In this document: in pieces, positions 18,336 through 27,630 of the stretch
How the letters are laid out: each line of letters starts with the position of its first letter
Numbering within the stretch: position 1 is the stretch's first letter
The notes under the pieces: model-generated
Databases searched by the model: none
What the model was told of the DNA's origin: nothing
The model's input: the letters and a program-made list of their open reading frames with translations, nothing else
Assembly (NCBI GenBank): GCA_003244105.1
Contig: QHBK01000014.1
Location: 124,001 to 188,000, forward strand
Origin: Candidatus Eremiobacter antarcticus
Lineage (GTDB): Bacteria > Vulcanimicrobiota > Vulcanimicrobiia > Eremiobacterales > Eremiobacteraceae
Direction of reading: 5' to 3'
Length of the DNA stretch: 64,000 bases
Made by a program: the position numbers and the translations under genes

Positions 18336-19997
18336 TCAGATCTCCCACTCCCATGGATTCCAAATCGTAGAGACGGCGTGAGACGGCTTGTAGTTCTTCA
18401 GATCGCTGTTGGCCGCGCTGATGCGCCGCGTGTTCCAGACGACGATCGTCGGCACTTGGTCGGCTAGGATGCGCTGAATGGTGTCGTATGCGGCTTTGCG
18501 CTTCGCTTGATCGTATTCGCTGAGCGCCACCTTCTCAGCGGCGTCAAGCTCCCGGCTGCAGAAATGATAAATGTTCTGTCCGTCCGGGGGGAATTGGTCG
18601 CACATGTACTGAGCCGAGTCATCGGGATCGACGCCATTGGCCCATCCAACGAAGGCGACGTCGAACTTGCCGGTTTGCGTGATGCCGCCTTCTCCGTAAC
18701 TCGCGAACAGGATCGGCGGTGCGTACTCTTTGATCGATGCGTCGATACCGATGCGCCGCCAATCCTGCTGCACGATGGCCTCCACCCTGCTGACGGCGCC
18801 GCCGCCCGTGTTGGCGATCATAGCGAGCCGCAGCCTGACGCCGTTCTTGTAGCGATAGCCGTCGCCGGCCATCTTCCAGCCCGCCTCGTCCAGCAGAGCG
18901 CCTGCGCGCGAAAGGTCGAACGGATAGCGCGCCACGTTCGCGTTGTACGCCCAGGAAAATGTCGGCTGGTCGGAGTCGGTCGGCAAGGGCACTCCGTGCG
19001 CCACCTTATCGATGATCGACGTCTTGTCGGTGGCGTACGCGAGCGCACGCCGGACCCTCACGTCCGCCAGGATCGGGTTCCTGACGTTGAGCCCAAGCTG
19101 CGCGTAGGATGTGAAGGGCACGTAATACAGCTTGATGCCCGGAATCGTGCGCAGCGTGGGCGCGTGGGCCGGGTCCGCCGCGACTTCCATGTCCGCTTCG
19201 TGCGTCCGCAACTGCGTCAGGATCGTGTTCTCATCCGGAATGTAGTGGATATCGATCTCTTTGATCTTCGGAGGGCCGCGCCAGTACTGCTGGTTCGCGA
19301 GCAGCTGAATGCCAGTGCCTTTTTCATAGTGCGCGATGCGGAAGGGACCTGTTCCGATGGGAAGGTTGTTGTACGGAACGCGGTTGAGATCCACGTATTG
19401 CGCGAGCAGGTGCTTGGGCAAGATGGGCACCACCGTCGGGCCCATCGAGAAGAACGCGGCGATGAACGGCGCAAAGCGCTTCTTGAGATGGACGACGATC
19501 GTATGGTCATCGCTTTTGTCGATGCCCGTGATGAGATCGTAGGGCGATCGGCTGGCGACGTTGTTCTTGGGATTCATGAGTTGATGCCACGTGAAGATGA
19601 CGTCGTCGGCGCCGAACCGCGCTCCGTCTTGCCATTTCACGTTGGGCCGAAGATGGTAGGTGATCTCGAGGCCGTTCGGGCTGATGCCGCCGTTCTTCAG
19701 GTCTGGAACGACGGTGGCGAGCTCGGGGACGTATTGGTTCTCATCGCTCCAACGGAAGAGATACGCTGCCCAGTACATCGAGAGCTCTGCTTCCGCTTGC
19801 TGGTTGCCGACCACCGGATTGAGGTTGTCAGGCTCCGCCAAGTCGACAATGCGAAGCACGCCATGCTTGGTCCATGGATTACCCCCGGCCGACGTGGGCG
19901 CCTGAGTCGATACCTTGCTGCACCCCACAAGAGAGGCGACGATAAGCAACAAGGCGGCGATCGTCGCCTGAGTGCGCGAACCGTTGGCGGTGCGCAT
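18336..19997 (-). CDS. family 5 solute-binding lipoprotein (peptide/opine type), no adjacent permease
   Basis: From ATG 19997 the product is about 553 residues with an N-terminal lipoprotein signal ending 'ASLVGC'. The body carries hallmark DppA/OppA-type features: 'ISPNGLEITYHLRPNVKWQDG', 'FTWHQLMNP', 'PIGTGPFRIAHYEKG' and 'DVRVRRALAYATDK'. It would capture a small peptide or similar solute outside the inner membrane. No permease or ATPase genes adjoin it. It sits inside the oxidoreductase operon, so the ligand may feed those enzymes. An ATG at 20021 is an alternative start overlapping the upstream gene. Two paralogues occur in this window. Confidence 0.92.
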   Translation of the reverse strand: MRTANGSRTQATIAALLLIVASLVGCSKVSTQAPTSAGGNPWTKHGVLRIVDLAEPDNLNPVVGNQQAEAELSMYWAAYLFRWSDENQYVPELATVVPDLKNGGISPNGLEITYHLRPNVKWQDGARFGADDVIFTWHQLMNPKNNVASRSPYDLITGIDKSDDHTIVVHLKKRFAPFIAAFFSMGPTVVPILPKHLLAQYVDLNRVPYNNLPIGTGPFRIAHYEKGTGIQLLANQQYWRGPPKIKEIDIHYIPDENTILTQLRTHEADMEVAADPAHAPTLRTIPGIKLYYVPFTSYAQLGLNVRNPILADVRVRRALAYATDKTSIIDKVAHGVPLPTDSDQPTFSWAYNANVARYPFDLSRAGALLDEAGWKMAGDGYRYKNGVRLRLAMIANTGGGAVSRVEAIVQQDWRRIGIDASIKEYAPPILFASYGEGGITQTGKFDVAFVGWANGVDPDDSAQYMCDQFPPDGQNIYHFCSRELDAAEKVALSEYDQAKRKAAYDTIQRILADQVPTIVVWNTRRISAANSDLKNYKPSHAVSTIWNPWEWEI

Positions 19998-20007
19998 ACC
20001 CGCGCGC

Positions 20008-20955
20008 TCAAGCCTTGGCATGCGCGCCAATATCGGCTGTTCCTGCGGAGCTCGCACCGTCCACGACACAGACCCCGGCAGCGCGTTCGTAGAGTTGCGC
20101 GACCACGCTGTAATCTTCGGTTCCGTGGCGCTCGCCGGAGGCTGCGGTGTACAGTTGATAGGCCAACGCGGACGACATCATAGGAATGCCCATCTGGCGC
20201 GCGGCGTCGATGGCCGCGGCGAGATCCTTACGCAAGAGATCGATCGCGAAGCCGACTTTGTGCGCGTTGTCGAACCAGGCGGTCGGAATCCACTTCTCCA
20301 GCAAGTAGTTCGCCCCGGTGGCGGTCAGCAGCACGTCGCGGAGCTGCTGTATGTCCGCCCCGGACTTCTTCGCGAAGACTAGCGCTTCGACGTTTGCGAG
20401 CATGACGTTTGCGATGATGATCTGGTTTGCAAGCTTGAACGTCTCCCCCATCCCGGCCGGCCCGACGAGTGTCGCCGTGCCCATCGCTTCGAACAGCGGG
20501 AGACAACGGTCGAACGTCTCCCGCTCGCCGCCCACCATGATCGTGAGGTCGCCGCTTTGCGCCCGCGAGGGACCGCCAGAGACAGGGGCATCCAGCATGC
20601 GAATACCCAGCGGCTTCAGACGCTCCGCGATCGCTCGGGAAGCCACCGGCGAGATGGTCGACATGTCGATGACGACGCCGTCGGCGGTGAGTCCGGCGGC
20701 CACGCCGCGCTCGCCGAACAGCACGTCCTCCACTTGAGGCGCGTCCGGAACCACGGTCACGACGACCTCGCTGCGCGCCGCCACGGCAGCCGCATCTTCC
20801 ACTTCGACCGCACCCTGCGCGACCAAACGCATGACGCGCTCGCGCCTGTGGTGCACGCAGGTGTGCAGGCGAAAGCCTGCGCTGAGCAGCCGTCCGCCCA
20901 TAGGCTCGCCCATGGCGCCCACACCGACCAGGCCGACGTTTCGGAGTTTCGTCAT
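20008..20955 (-). CDS. 3-hydroxyisobutyrate dehydrogenase-family oxidoreductase
   Basis: This 315-residue beta-hydroxyacid dehydrogenase relative reduces or oxidises short hydroxyacids such as 3-hydroxyisobutyrate or tartronate semialdehyde with NAD(P). The cofactor motif is 'VGLVGVGAMGEPM'. The substrate loop is 'DAPVSGGPSRAQSGDL', and the catalytic Lys is in 'GETFKLANQII'. ATG 20955 was chosen because the nucleotide-binding strand begins there; residues encoded upstream do not match the family. It is the first gene of the leftward operon, lying 121 bases after the TonB receptor stop, and its 3' end nearly touches the solute-binding lipoprotein gene. Confidence 0.9.
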   Translation of the reverse strand: MTKLRNVGLVGVGAMGEPMGGRLLSAGFRLHTCVHHRRERVMRLVAQGAVEVEDAAAVAARSEVVVTVVPDAPQVEDVLFGERGVAAGLTADGVVIDMSTISPVASRAIAERLKPLGIRMLDAPVSGGPSRAQSGDLTIMVGGERETFDRCLPLFEAMGTATLVGPAGMGETFKLANQIIIANVMLANVEALVFAKKSGADIQQLRDVLLTATGANYLLEKWIPTAWFDNAHKVGFAIDLLRKDLAAAIDAARQMGIPMMSSALAYQLYTAASGERHGTEDYSVVAQLYERAAGVCVVDGASSAGTADIGAHAKA

Positions 20956-21076
20956 AGCAGCGTTGACTTCCAAACAGAGCAGGGACTCACCCGGTCGCAA
21001 ACAGCCTTTAGCGACCCCGAAGTTCGCCGGGACGAGGCTTTCGGTCCGGTGCTCGCGCTGCAGCGCGCTTGCGCGG

Positions 21077-23533
21077 TTAGTAGTGTTGGGTGACGGTCAG
21101 CGTGATCGCGCGCGCCGGCAGCGCGAAGGCGTCGGTGGCTACGGGGCCGCTTGCGCCGGGATAGGCAACTCCGGCGCCGAGCCGCGTGAAGCGGCTGTCG
21201 TAAAGGTTGCCGAGATTGGTGGCCGACAGGGCCACATCCGTGTGCGCCCGGCGGTAGCCTAGCCCCGCGTCGACGACGGTGTGCGGCGGCCGGCTCAACT
21301 GGTTGTTCACGCCCTCGTAGGCAGCTCTCGTCCACCAGGACAATCCTTGCGACAACCGCTGCTCGACCGACAACTCGGCTTTGTGAAGCGGTATCCCTTG
21401 GAACTGCTGGCCGGCAACGAACGTCGGCGCCGTCGGATCGAAGACGGGAAGCGGAACGCTGACCGGATAGGCACTGTTGATCCCATAGCCGGCGCGCACC
21501 AAGGTTGAATGGCCGATCGTCTTCTCAAGACGAGCTTCCACGCCTTGGTAGACGACGTTGGAGATATTCACCGGAAAGCTCAGGCACGAATTCGTCGCGG
21601 TCACGACGCACGGAATGGGCTGCGGGATGATCACGAAGACAGGGTTGCGCAGATTCGTGCGATAGGCATTGACGGTGGCTTGCAACGCCTGCGCGTCATT
21701 GCCGAAGCGGTGCTCGAGCCCAAGCTCGTACTGCATCGTACGCTCCGCAGTGAGGTTTGGGTTTCCGATGTTGATGAAACCGTTGGCGTCCGGCGGCGGC
21801 AACACCGACGGCACGAAGCGCTCTGCCAACAGCGGCGCCCGGAATGCGGTTCCGACCGAGGCGCGCACGACCGAATCCGCTGCCGGCGTCCACACGACTG
21901 CGAAGCGCGGCTCGAAGCTGTGCCCGAAGGTGTCGAACGAGTTGACGTAGCCTGCAGCCGTGAAATGAAGCTTGACGCCCGCGTCCCACTGATAGCGGCC
22001 CACGAACGAGCGCTGCGTCTGCGCGCGCACGGAGCCGTCAGGCGCGAAGACATCCGGTGCTTGCAGTCGCTCGGCGCGCACGTCCGCTGCCAGCGTCAGG
22101 CTGCCGTTGCTGAGCTGACGGTCGTACTCGATCGAATCATCGTCGAACTGATCGACATTGCTGAAAAGCCAAGGCGAGAGGTTGACGGCCGTGTTGCCTG
22201 TGGGAGCGCCCACGACCGTCTGGCTGTTGGCACTCGTCAAGTGGCGCACGATCAGGGTCGCCGGCGGCGCGGTGCCTGCGTCATGTTTGCCGCCGAGCGG
22301 CAACTGAAGGTCGACCCCGTAGGCCGGAGTGTTGCTGAAAATCGCTGACCCTGCAAAGCTCGCAAAGGGCGCGCCTTGCGTCGCCCGAGCCGGATCATCG
22401 GGTGCGCTCAAGCCGGCTGACAGATCCCGATAGGCAGAGGTGTTGCGGTAGGTCAATTCGATGAAGCCGTCGCCCGCTGCGATCGGATAGCGCAGTTTGG
22501 CCAGCATCGTGGTGGCGTTGATCGCGCTTCCCAAAACTGCCGGTTGACCGCTCGCGTCGTCGGTGACGGTGAAATCGTGAACCGCGCCGTCGGTGTTGTA
22601 ACGGTGCCAAGAAAAGGCGTAGCCGATGCTGTTCGCCGTGCCGGTCGTCTGGAATGTCTCGCCCGAAGTCCCGAAGCTGCCAGCGCTGAAGCGGAGCAGC
22701 CCGTGATCCTGTCCGGTTGGTTCGATCGTGCGGAAGTTGACGGCGCCGCCTTGCGTGTTGGCGCCGGTCAAAGACGACGGCCCGATGCCGTACACGACTT
22801 GGATGTCGGAGAATTCAGCCGGATCCAAAACCGCCAAATCGAAATCTCCGGTGTTGGAATTGTTCACCTCGTGACCGTCGATGTCGACCAGCGTTTCCGA
22901 AGGATCGGGGCCTCGCAGGCTGACCAATTGCGGCGCGCCCGGCGATGCGCCGTTGGGTTCAGAAATGGTCACTCCGATTTGCTCGCCCAGGATTTGCGCA
23001 ACATCCTCGATGCCGCGGCCGGCCAAGTCTTGCGGATCGAGATTCAGCGAGGGAGCCGATGCGGTCGATAGCGCCTCTCTGCCGTTGACCAAAACCGTGC
23101 CCAGCGTCGCAAGCGACGAGCTCTCCGTGCGCGCCAACCTGAGATCTACTCTGACAGGTCCGCCCGCGGGCGCGGCCGGGACTGAAAAAGAAAACGCCCG
23201 CAGCGGCGCAAAGCCGCCCGCGAAGGCGCTGATCTCGTAGTTGCCGGCAGGGACCTCAGCGATCGCGAAGCGGCCGTTCGCATCGCTGAGCGCCTCTCGG
23301 ATGATGCGAGCAGCGTCAAACGCGCGGCCGGCGACCTTGACCCTCGCACCCACCACGGGCCTGCCCTGGGCATCTGAAACTTTGCCCTGGATGCCTCCTG
23401 CGGTCCGCACCAAGCCGGATGCACCGGTGGGGCTCGCCGTCGCTCCTAACGCGGCGCTCCCAGGGCCCCATAACGCTGTCAGCAAGCCGAGAAGGGCGAA
23501 CGTCGAAGCTGCCGCGCGCAAGACTCTCATCAC
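21077..23533 (-). CDS. TonB-dependent outer-membrane receptor with carboxypeptidase-regulatory-like N-domain
   Basis: The 818-residue protein has a signal peptide. Residues about 48-130 form a carboxypeptidase-regulatory-like beta-sandwich ('GKVSDAQGRPVVGARVKVAG'). A plug domain at about 160-265 includes 'ISEPNGASPGAPQLVSLRG' and 'TLVDIDGHEVN'. A beta-barrel follows to a C-terminal aromatic residue. Such receptors import scarce ligands across the outer membrane. AAAGGAG sits eight bases before the GTG start at 23533. It is transcribed toward the oxidoreductase operon on the same strand, which suggests, without proof, that its ligand is the substrate of that operon. It also shows that the host has an outer membrane. 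Confidence 0.93.
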   Translation of the reverse strand: MMRVLRAAASTFALLGLLTALWGPGSAALGATASPTGASGLVRTAGGIQGKVSDAQGRPVVGARVKVAGRAFDAARIIREALSDANGRFAIAEVPAGNYEISAFAGGFAPLRAFSFSVPAAPAGGPVRVDLRLARTESSSLATLGTVLVNGREALSTASAPSLNLDPQDLAGRGIEDVAQILGEQIGVTISEPNGASPGAPQLVSLRGPDPSETLVDIDGHEVNNSNTGDFDLAVLDPAEFSDIQVVYGIGPSSLTGANTQGGAVNFRTIEPTGQDHGLLRFSAGSFGTSGETFQTTGTANSIGYAFSWHRYNTDGAVHDFTVTDDASGQPAVLGSAINATTMLAKLRYPIAAGDGFIELTYRNTSAYRDLSAGLSAPDDPARATQGAPFASFAGSAIFSNTPAYGVDLQLPLGGKHDAGTAPPATLIVRHLTSANSQTVVGAPTGNTAVNLSPWLFSNVDQFDDDSIEYDRQLSNGSLTLAADVRAERLQAPDVFAPDGSVRAQTQRSFVGRYQWDAGVKLHFTAAGYVNSFDTFGHSFEPRFAVVWTPAADSVVRASVGTAFRAPLLAERFVPSVLPPPDANGFINIGNPNLTAERTMQYELGLEHRFGNDAQALQATVNAYRTNLRNPVFVIIPQPIPCVVTATNSCLSFPVNISNVVYQGVEARLEKTIGHSTLVRAGYGINSAYPVSVPLPVFDPTAPTFVAGQQFQGIPLHKAELSVEQRLSQGLSWWTRAAYEGVNNQLSRPPHTVVDAGLGYRRAHTDVALSATNLGNLYDSRFTRLGAGVAYPGASGPVATDAFALPARAITLTVTQHY

Positions 23534-23616
23534 CGCACGGACTCCTTTACAGTTGGTTACGTCTTATACAACGAAACGCCGCGAAAACCCGTTCGCATCA
23601 CTGCACGGAAACCGGC

Positions 23617-25041
23617 CTAACTGCCGCCGGCACCCACGCGATCGGCGCTCGGTTCCACCATTAGCGCTGGGTTGAGTATCTCATCCAGTTGCGATTCTGA
23701 AAGATCGGTCTTCTCACGCGCGACGGCCCTGATGGTCCGGCCGCTTGTGGCCGCCTCTTTGGCGATCGCCGCAGCAGCATCATATCCGATGATGGGTGCG
23801 AGCGTCGTGCCGATGGCGAGCCCCTGCTCCACCATGGCCGGACCCTTCGCGGTCGCTTGGATGCCGTCGATGCACTGCGTTGCGAAGTTCTTGCACGCAT
23901 TCGACAGCAGCTCGATCGACTGTAGCAGATCGTAGGCGATCAGGGGCATGGTCAGGTTGATCTCGAAGTTGCCGCTTTGGCCTCCTACCGTGATGGCGGC
24001 ATCATTGCCAATGACTTGCGCGCAGACCATGAGGACGGACTCGCAGATCACGGGATTGACCTTGCCCGGCATGATGGACGAGCCCGGCTGCACCGCGGGC
24101 AAGTCGATCTCGCCTAGACCGGCGCGCGGCCCGGAACCTAGCCAGCGGATGTCGTTTGCTATCTTGGTGAGGGAAACGGCGACCGTCTTCAACCCGCCGC
24201 TGGCGGCGACGGCGTTATCGAGCGTCGCTTGCGCTTGGAAATGATTGGTGGTCTCGCGGATGGGCAAGCCGGTCATCGCGGAAAGACGCGCACACGCTTT
24301 CTCTGAGAACTGCGGGTGCGTGTTGATGCCGGTGCCGACAGCTGTGCCGCCCAACGCTACCTCGCAGAGCTCGTCCAGGCCTTGCCGGACGCGCGTGATG
24401 CCGCGCTCAAGCTGTCCTGCGTAGCCGAGAAATTCCTGACCGAGCCGTATGGGCGTCGCATCCTGCAGATGCGTGCGGCCGGTCTTGATGATGCTCCAAA
24501 ACTCGCCCGACTTTTTTTCCAGCGCGCCTTTCAACAACTCAAGCGCGGGCAGCAGTCCCTCTTTGATCGCGAGCGCGGCCGCGACGTGGATGGCCGTGGG
24601 GATGACGTCGTTGCTCGACTGCCCGAAGTTGACGTGATCGTTCGGATGGATCTTCTTCGCTGATGAATCGTCATCTGCAGCCCTCGCAGCATGATGCGCG
24701 ATGACCTCGTTGACGTTCATGTTCGTTGACGTGCCCGAGCCCGTTTGAAAGATGTCGAGGACGAAGTGCTCGTCCACCTTCCCGTCAGCCACTGCTTGAG
24801 CGGCGGACGCGATGCGTTCCCCAACGCCTCGCTCGACCAGTCCCAGCTCGACGTTGGTCTGCGCCGCCGCCAGCTTGACCAGGCCCAACGCACGGATGAA
24901 GCGGCGCGGAAAGCGCAAGCCGGAGATCGGGAAATTGAGAACGGCGCGCTGGGTGCTCGCGCCATACAGGGCGTGCTCCGGAACATCCATCTCGCCCATG
25001 GAGTCCCGTTCCCGCCGTGTCTTGACCTGGTCGCTCTTCAT
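23617..25041 (-). CDS. fumC: class II fumarate hydratase
   Basis: This 474-residue enzyme interconverts fumarate and malate in the citric acid cycle. Family signatures include 'QTGSGTSTNMNVNEVIA', 'KTGRTHLQDATPI' and the superfamily loop 'GSSIMPGKVNP', which carries the catalytic Ser. Length matches bacterial FumC. Aspartase is the close alternative, but 'HPNDHVNFGQSSND' and overall length favour fumarase. ATG 25041 has GGAG seven bases upstream; the GTG three bases earlier would be too close. It is a single-gene unit, divergent from the Ig-like membrane protein. Confidence 0.95.
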   Translation of the reverse strand: MKSDQVKTRRERDSMGEMDVPEHALYGASTQRAVLNFPISGLRFPRRFIRALGLVKLAAAQTNVELGLVERGVGERIASAAQAVADGKVDEHFVLDIFQTGSGTSTNMNVNEVIAHHAARAADDDSSAKKIHPNDHVNFGQSSNDVIPTAIHVAAALAIKEGLLPALELLKGALEKKSGEFWSIIKTGRTHLQDATPIRLGQEFLGYAGQLERGITRVRQGLDELCEVALGGTAVGTGINTHPQFSEKACARLSAMTGLPIRETTNHFQAQATLDNAVAASGGLKTVAVSLTKIANDIRWLGSGPRAGLGEIDLPAVQPGSSIMPGKVNPVICESVLMVCAQVIGNDAAITVGGQSGNFEINLTMPLIAYDLLQSIELLSNACKNFATQCIDGIQATAKGPAMVEQGLAIGTTLAPIIGYDAAAAIAKEAATSGRTIRAVAREKTDLSESQLDEILNPALMVEPSADRVGAGGS

Positions 25042-25241
25042 CACAAAACTCCGCTGCGCGTCAGTACGCCCCCAGATGTGTCCGAAACCTTAAGGATAGT
25101 GGCTGCAGCAATACTCATGCGCCGTTCGTCGGGGCGAGTTTGGGCCCCCTGTGGGCTGTTCGACCGAAGTCATACACTCGATGGCGCGTTGGGACGGCTC
25201 TGCGCGCGCTACAACCGAGCGTATCCCGCCGCCTGTCTCAC

Positions 25242-27008
25242 ATGAGTTCAGCTTCCCTTTTCGACTTCATCGAGCCGGACGGCAGCAAAATTTGGATTGC
25301 GACGCCGGGAATTCAAACCGCGTTCCCCATCTCCATCCGGAACAACACCCCCGACGGCCATGAAGTGGCGCTGCGCGTCGAGGAGCCGGCCAACTGGGCT
25401 TGGGCAACCCCCGAACGCATCAGCCTCGACCCCGGAGCGTCGACGACCGTTTCTGTCATCTTGTCCCCTCACCCCGACACACTGGTGGCTGCAGGCACGC
25501 ATGAGTCCGTGCTGCGGCTGCGCGATCTTGAAGGGGTCATCTTCGCTGAATGCCGCCATCCATTCGAGATCCAAGAGCGCCAAGAGCTCGCGATGACCGT
25601 AACCCTGCGCGGACCGCTGATGAGCTTCGGCCTGGCGGAAGGTGTCGTGTTGCACTGCACGCTTGCCAATCGCGGAAACGTCGACGTCGCGGTGACACCG
25701 GTGGGCGATCCTCATCCCACGCTGACGTTCAGCAAACGCACCGTGCAAGTCCCATTTCAGGGCGAAGCGTCATTTGACATCGAGGTGCGCTGGAACGCAG
25801 CGCGGCGCTTGAGCCATCCGGACATTGTCACTTTGCGGGCACCCTACCGCAACGGTGAGGCCACCGCTTCCATTGAGTGGCATTACATCGCGGAAGCACT
25901 CGAACGGTTCATGCCGATCTATTCGACTCGCGTCGAAGAAGATGAAGTGTTGTCGCTTTCGTGGATGCCGAATCCCGACGTTTCACAGTCCAAGCCGTTG
26001 CTGCAATCGGTGCCTCCGCCGATTGCTGTGCCCGAGCTTCCGGCTGCTGCGCCCCAGTCGCCAGTTGCCGCGCCCCAGCCGCCAGTTGCTGCGCCCCAGC
26101 CGCAGACTGCGCCGCTCGTGCGACCGGCTCCGGCGGCTCAAGTCCCCGCGCCCCCCAAGCCGGCGGTCCGTCCGCCCGCAGTGGCCACCGTGGTCAGTGT
26201 CGTCAAGCATCCCCCGAACGTTACGGCCATCGTCACCACGACGGCGGCTGCCGCACCGGCGGCCGTCACGCCACCACCGCAGGCTCATGTGCCGCCAACG
26301 CCCGACGCACCACGCTCGCGCGGCCGAACAACTGCGCGGCAGCCACTCGCAGGGCGCAGCGCACCCAACTGGCTTCACATAGCGCTGCCGATCTTGTTGT
26401 TGCTCATCGCCATGGAAGCGCTAGCCATCGGTTGGCAAGCGCACAATCGTTCTTCCAGCGTGCAGAACCCCGGTGCTAAAGCGTTGAGCCTAGCCGGCCA
26501 GCGAGCCCCCAACGTCGCGCACGCCGCGGTGTTGCGCGCCGCGCCGCGGCCTCATCACGCTGTCAAGGGCGCGCAGCACAAGACATCTGCAAACCCGCGT
26601 GCTGCGACGGCGGTGAGGCCGCAGCACACCGCCGCTCCATCGCCGTCTCCCACGCAACCACCCGTGCAACCCAAGGCTATCGTCAAAGCGAAAAGCCGTT
26701 CGCAAGCGGTGAAACCGGCTCAGCCCTTCTCCGCGCTGCCGGCGTCGTTGTCGGCCTTGTCGGCGTATTACGCGGAACCGCATCTGCTGATCGTCTCCTT
26801 CGTGCGCAGCAACATCCACAACGTCCGGCTCACCGTGCATGACGGCGCCAAAGTGCTCTACGATCGGCGCGGACTTGACGGTCACACAGCGACGATACAC
26901 CTGTCGCCCCACATCAAGAATTCTCTTCAGATAACGGTGGTTGGCAGCGCTCCGGCCGGATCCGTTGTCTTCCGCCAGATGTGGCTCTACCGGCCGCCTT
27001 GGCTCTAG
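25242..27008 (+). CDS. membrane protein with N-terminal Ig-like domains, Pro/Ala linker and single anchor
   Basis: The 588-residue protein has no signal peptide. Residues 1-225 form two beta-sandwich-like units ('AFPISIRNNTPDGHEVALRV', 'VVLHCTLANRGNVDVAVTP'), similar in pattern to COG1470-type Ig-like domains. A long Pro/Ala/Gln linker follows (about 240-385). One transmembrane helix, 'IALPILLLLIAMEALAIGW', lies near 390, then a basic Pro-rich stretch and a C-terminal domain of about 90 residues. This order predicts Ig-like domains in the cytoplasm and the C-terminal domain outside, which is unusual. It stands alone between divergent fumC and the convergent gene ending at 27053. Function is unknown. 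Confidence 0.78.
   Translation: MSSASLFDFIEPDGSKIWIATPGIQTAFPISIRNNTPDGHEVALRVEEPANWAWATPERISLDPGASTTVSVILSPHPDTLVAAGTHESVLRLRDLEGVIFAECRHPFEIQERQELAMTVTLRGPLMSFGLAEGVVLHCTLANRGNVDVAVTPVGDPHPTLTFSKRTVQVPFQGEASFDIEVRWNAARRLSHPDIVTLRAPYRNGEATASIEWHYIAEALERFMPIYSTRVEEDEVLSLSWMPNPDVSQSKPLLQSVPPPIAVPELPAAAPQSPVAAPQPPVAAPQPQTAPLVRPAPAAQVPAPPKPAVRPPAVATVVSVVKHPPNVTAIVTTTAAAAPAAVTPPPQAHVPPTPDAPRSRGRTTARQPLAGRSAPNWLHIALPILLLLIAMEALAIGWQAHNRSSSVQNPGAKALSLAGQRAPNVAHAAVLRAAPRPHHAVKGAQHKTSANPRAATAVRPQHTAAPSPSPTQPPVQPKAIVKAKSRSQAVKPAQPFSALPASLSALSAYYAEPHLLIVSFVRSNIHNVRLTVHDGAKVLYDRRGLDGHTATIHLSPHIKNSLQITVVGSAPAGSVVFRQMWLYRPPWL
26046..26108 (+). repeat. three 21-bp tandem units encoding an AAPQxPx heptapeptide
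   Basis: Three direct copies of a 21-base unit lie end to end inside the linker of the Ig-like membrane protein. They encode AAPQSPV, AAPQPPV and AAPQPQT. The copies differ at a few bases, mostly silent or Ser/Pro changes, so length change by slippage is possible. The reading frame is kept. Confidence 0.85.
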
Positions 27009-27052
27009 AACAACGCCAACGCGGTTGATTCGGGCGCGGCGCGCGCGACGTT

Positions 27053-27625
27053 CTAGCGAGGCAGGGGCTTGCCCGGCCGGCGAAAGGTCAGGACTTGCGT
27101 GCCGATGGGAAGCTTTGGAATGATGTCTCCCACCACCCGCAGCGATCCCGCAAGCGCTGGGGCATCCTCGCCCATCGACGCCGCGACTTCTTCGTAGTAC
27201 ACGCCGAAGTACGGGAGCGCGTGCGAGCGCACGAATTCGAGCGCGGCAGCGTCGAAATCGACATCGTGCCGTCCGCCCGCCTCGAGCGGCTGACCATCCC
27301 AGTATTTCACGAACGACCACGTGCAGGCGTCATCGCTGTACGTGAAGTGCATCGTCTCGGCGCTGAGCAACTCCGAGAGACCGTCAGCTAAGCCGCCGTC
27401 ATCGTCGCTATGCCCGTCCTCGAGGACGGCTATCCAGCCATCCTGCGCAGGCATGAGCGCGAAACTTCGCACGGGCTTTCCGGCCGTCGGATTCTCCGGC
27501 ATCGGCTCGAGACCGCGTTCTTCGGTCGGCAGATGCTCGTTTTCACGCATGAGCTGGACCAGGGCGTCGCGCACGTCGCTTTGCGAGACATCTCTGATGT
27601 AGACGGTGCCGAACTCGAACGCCAT
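27053..27625 (-). CDS. conserved-looking cytoplasmic protein, unknown function
   Basis: The product has 190 residues, no signal peptide and no membrane segment. Its composition is acidic ('VLEDGHSDDDGGLADGLSELL'). The pattern 'GWIAVLEDG', 'TMHFTYSDDACTWSFVKYWDG' and 'HALPYFGVYYEE' suggests a mixed alpha/beta fold. I recognise no family. The gene starts five bases after the proline dehydrogenase stop on the same strand, so the two are very likely co-transcribed and perhaps functionally related. The ATG at 27625 gives the natural N-terminus 'MAFEFGTVYIRDVSQSDVRD'. Confidence 0.75.
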   Translation of the reverse strand: MAFEFGTVYIRDVSQSDVRDALVQLMRENEHLPTEERGLEPMPENPTAGKPVRSFALMPAQDGWIAVLEDGHSDDDGGLADGLSELLSAETMHFTYSDDACTWSFVKYWDGQPLEAGGRHDVDFDAAALEFVRSHALPYFGVYYEEVAASMGEDAPALAGSLRVVGDIIPKLPIGTQVLTFRRPGKPLPR

Positions 27626-27630
27626 GTCCG

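Noticed and set aside
18507-20183. 558-residue open frame on the plus strand
   Set aside because: Antisense to a clear solute-binding lipoprotein; length is due to high GC.
21054-21067. 14-bp palindrome CGCGCTGCAGCGCG after the TonB receptor gene
   Set aside because: No U-tract follows on the minus strand and such GC palindromes are expected by chance in this composition; not strong enough for a terminator call.
26046-26108. Short direct repeats considered as a CRISPR or regulatory array
   Set aside because: They are three in-frame 21-bp units without spacers inside a Pro/Ala linker.
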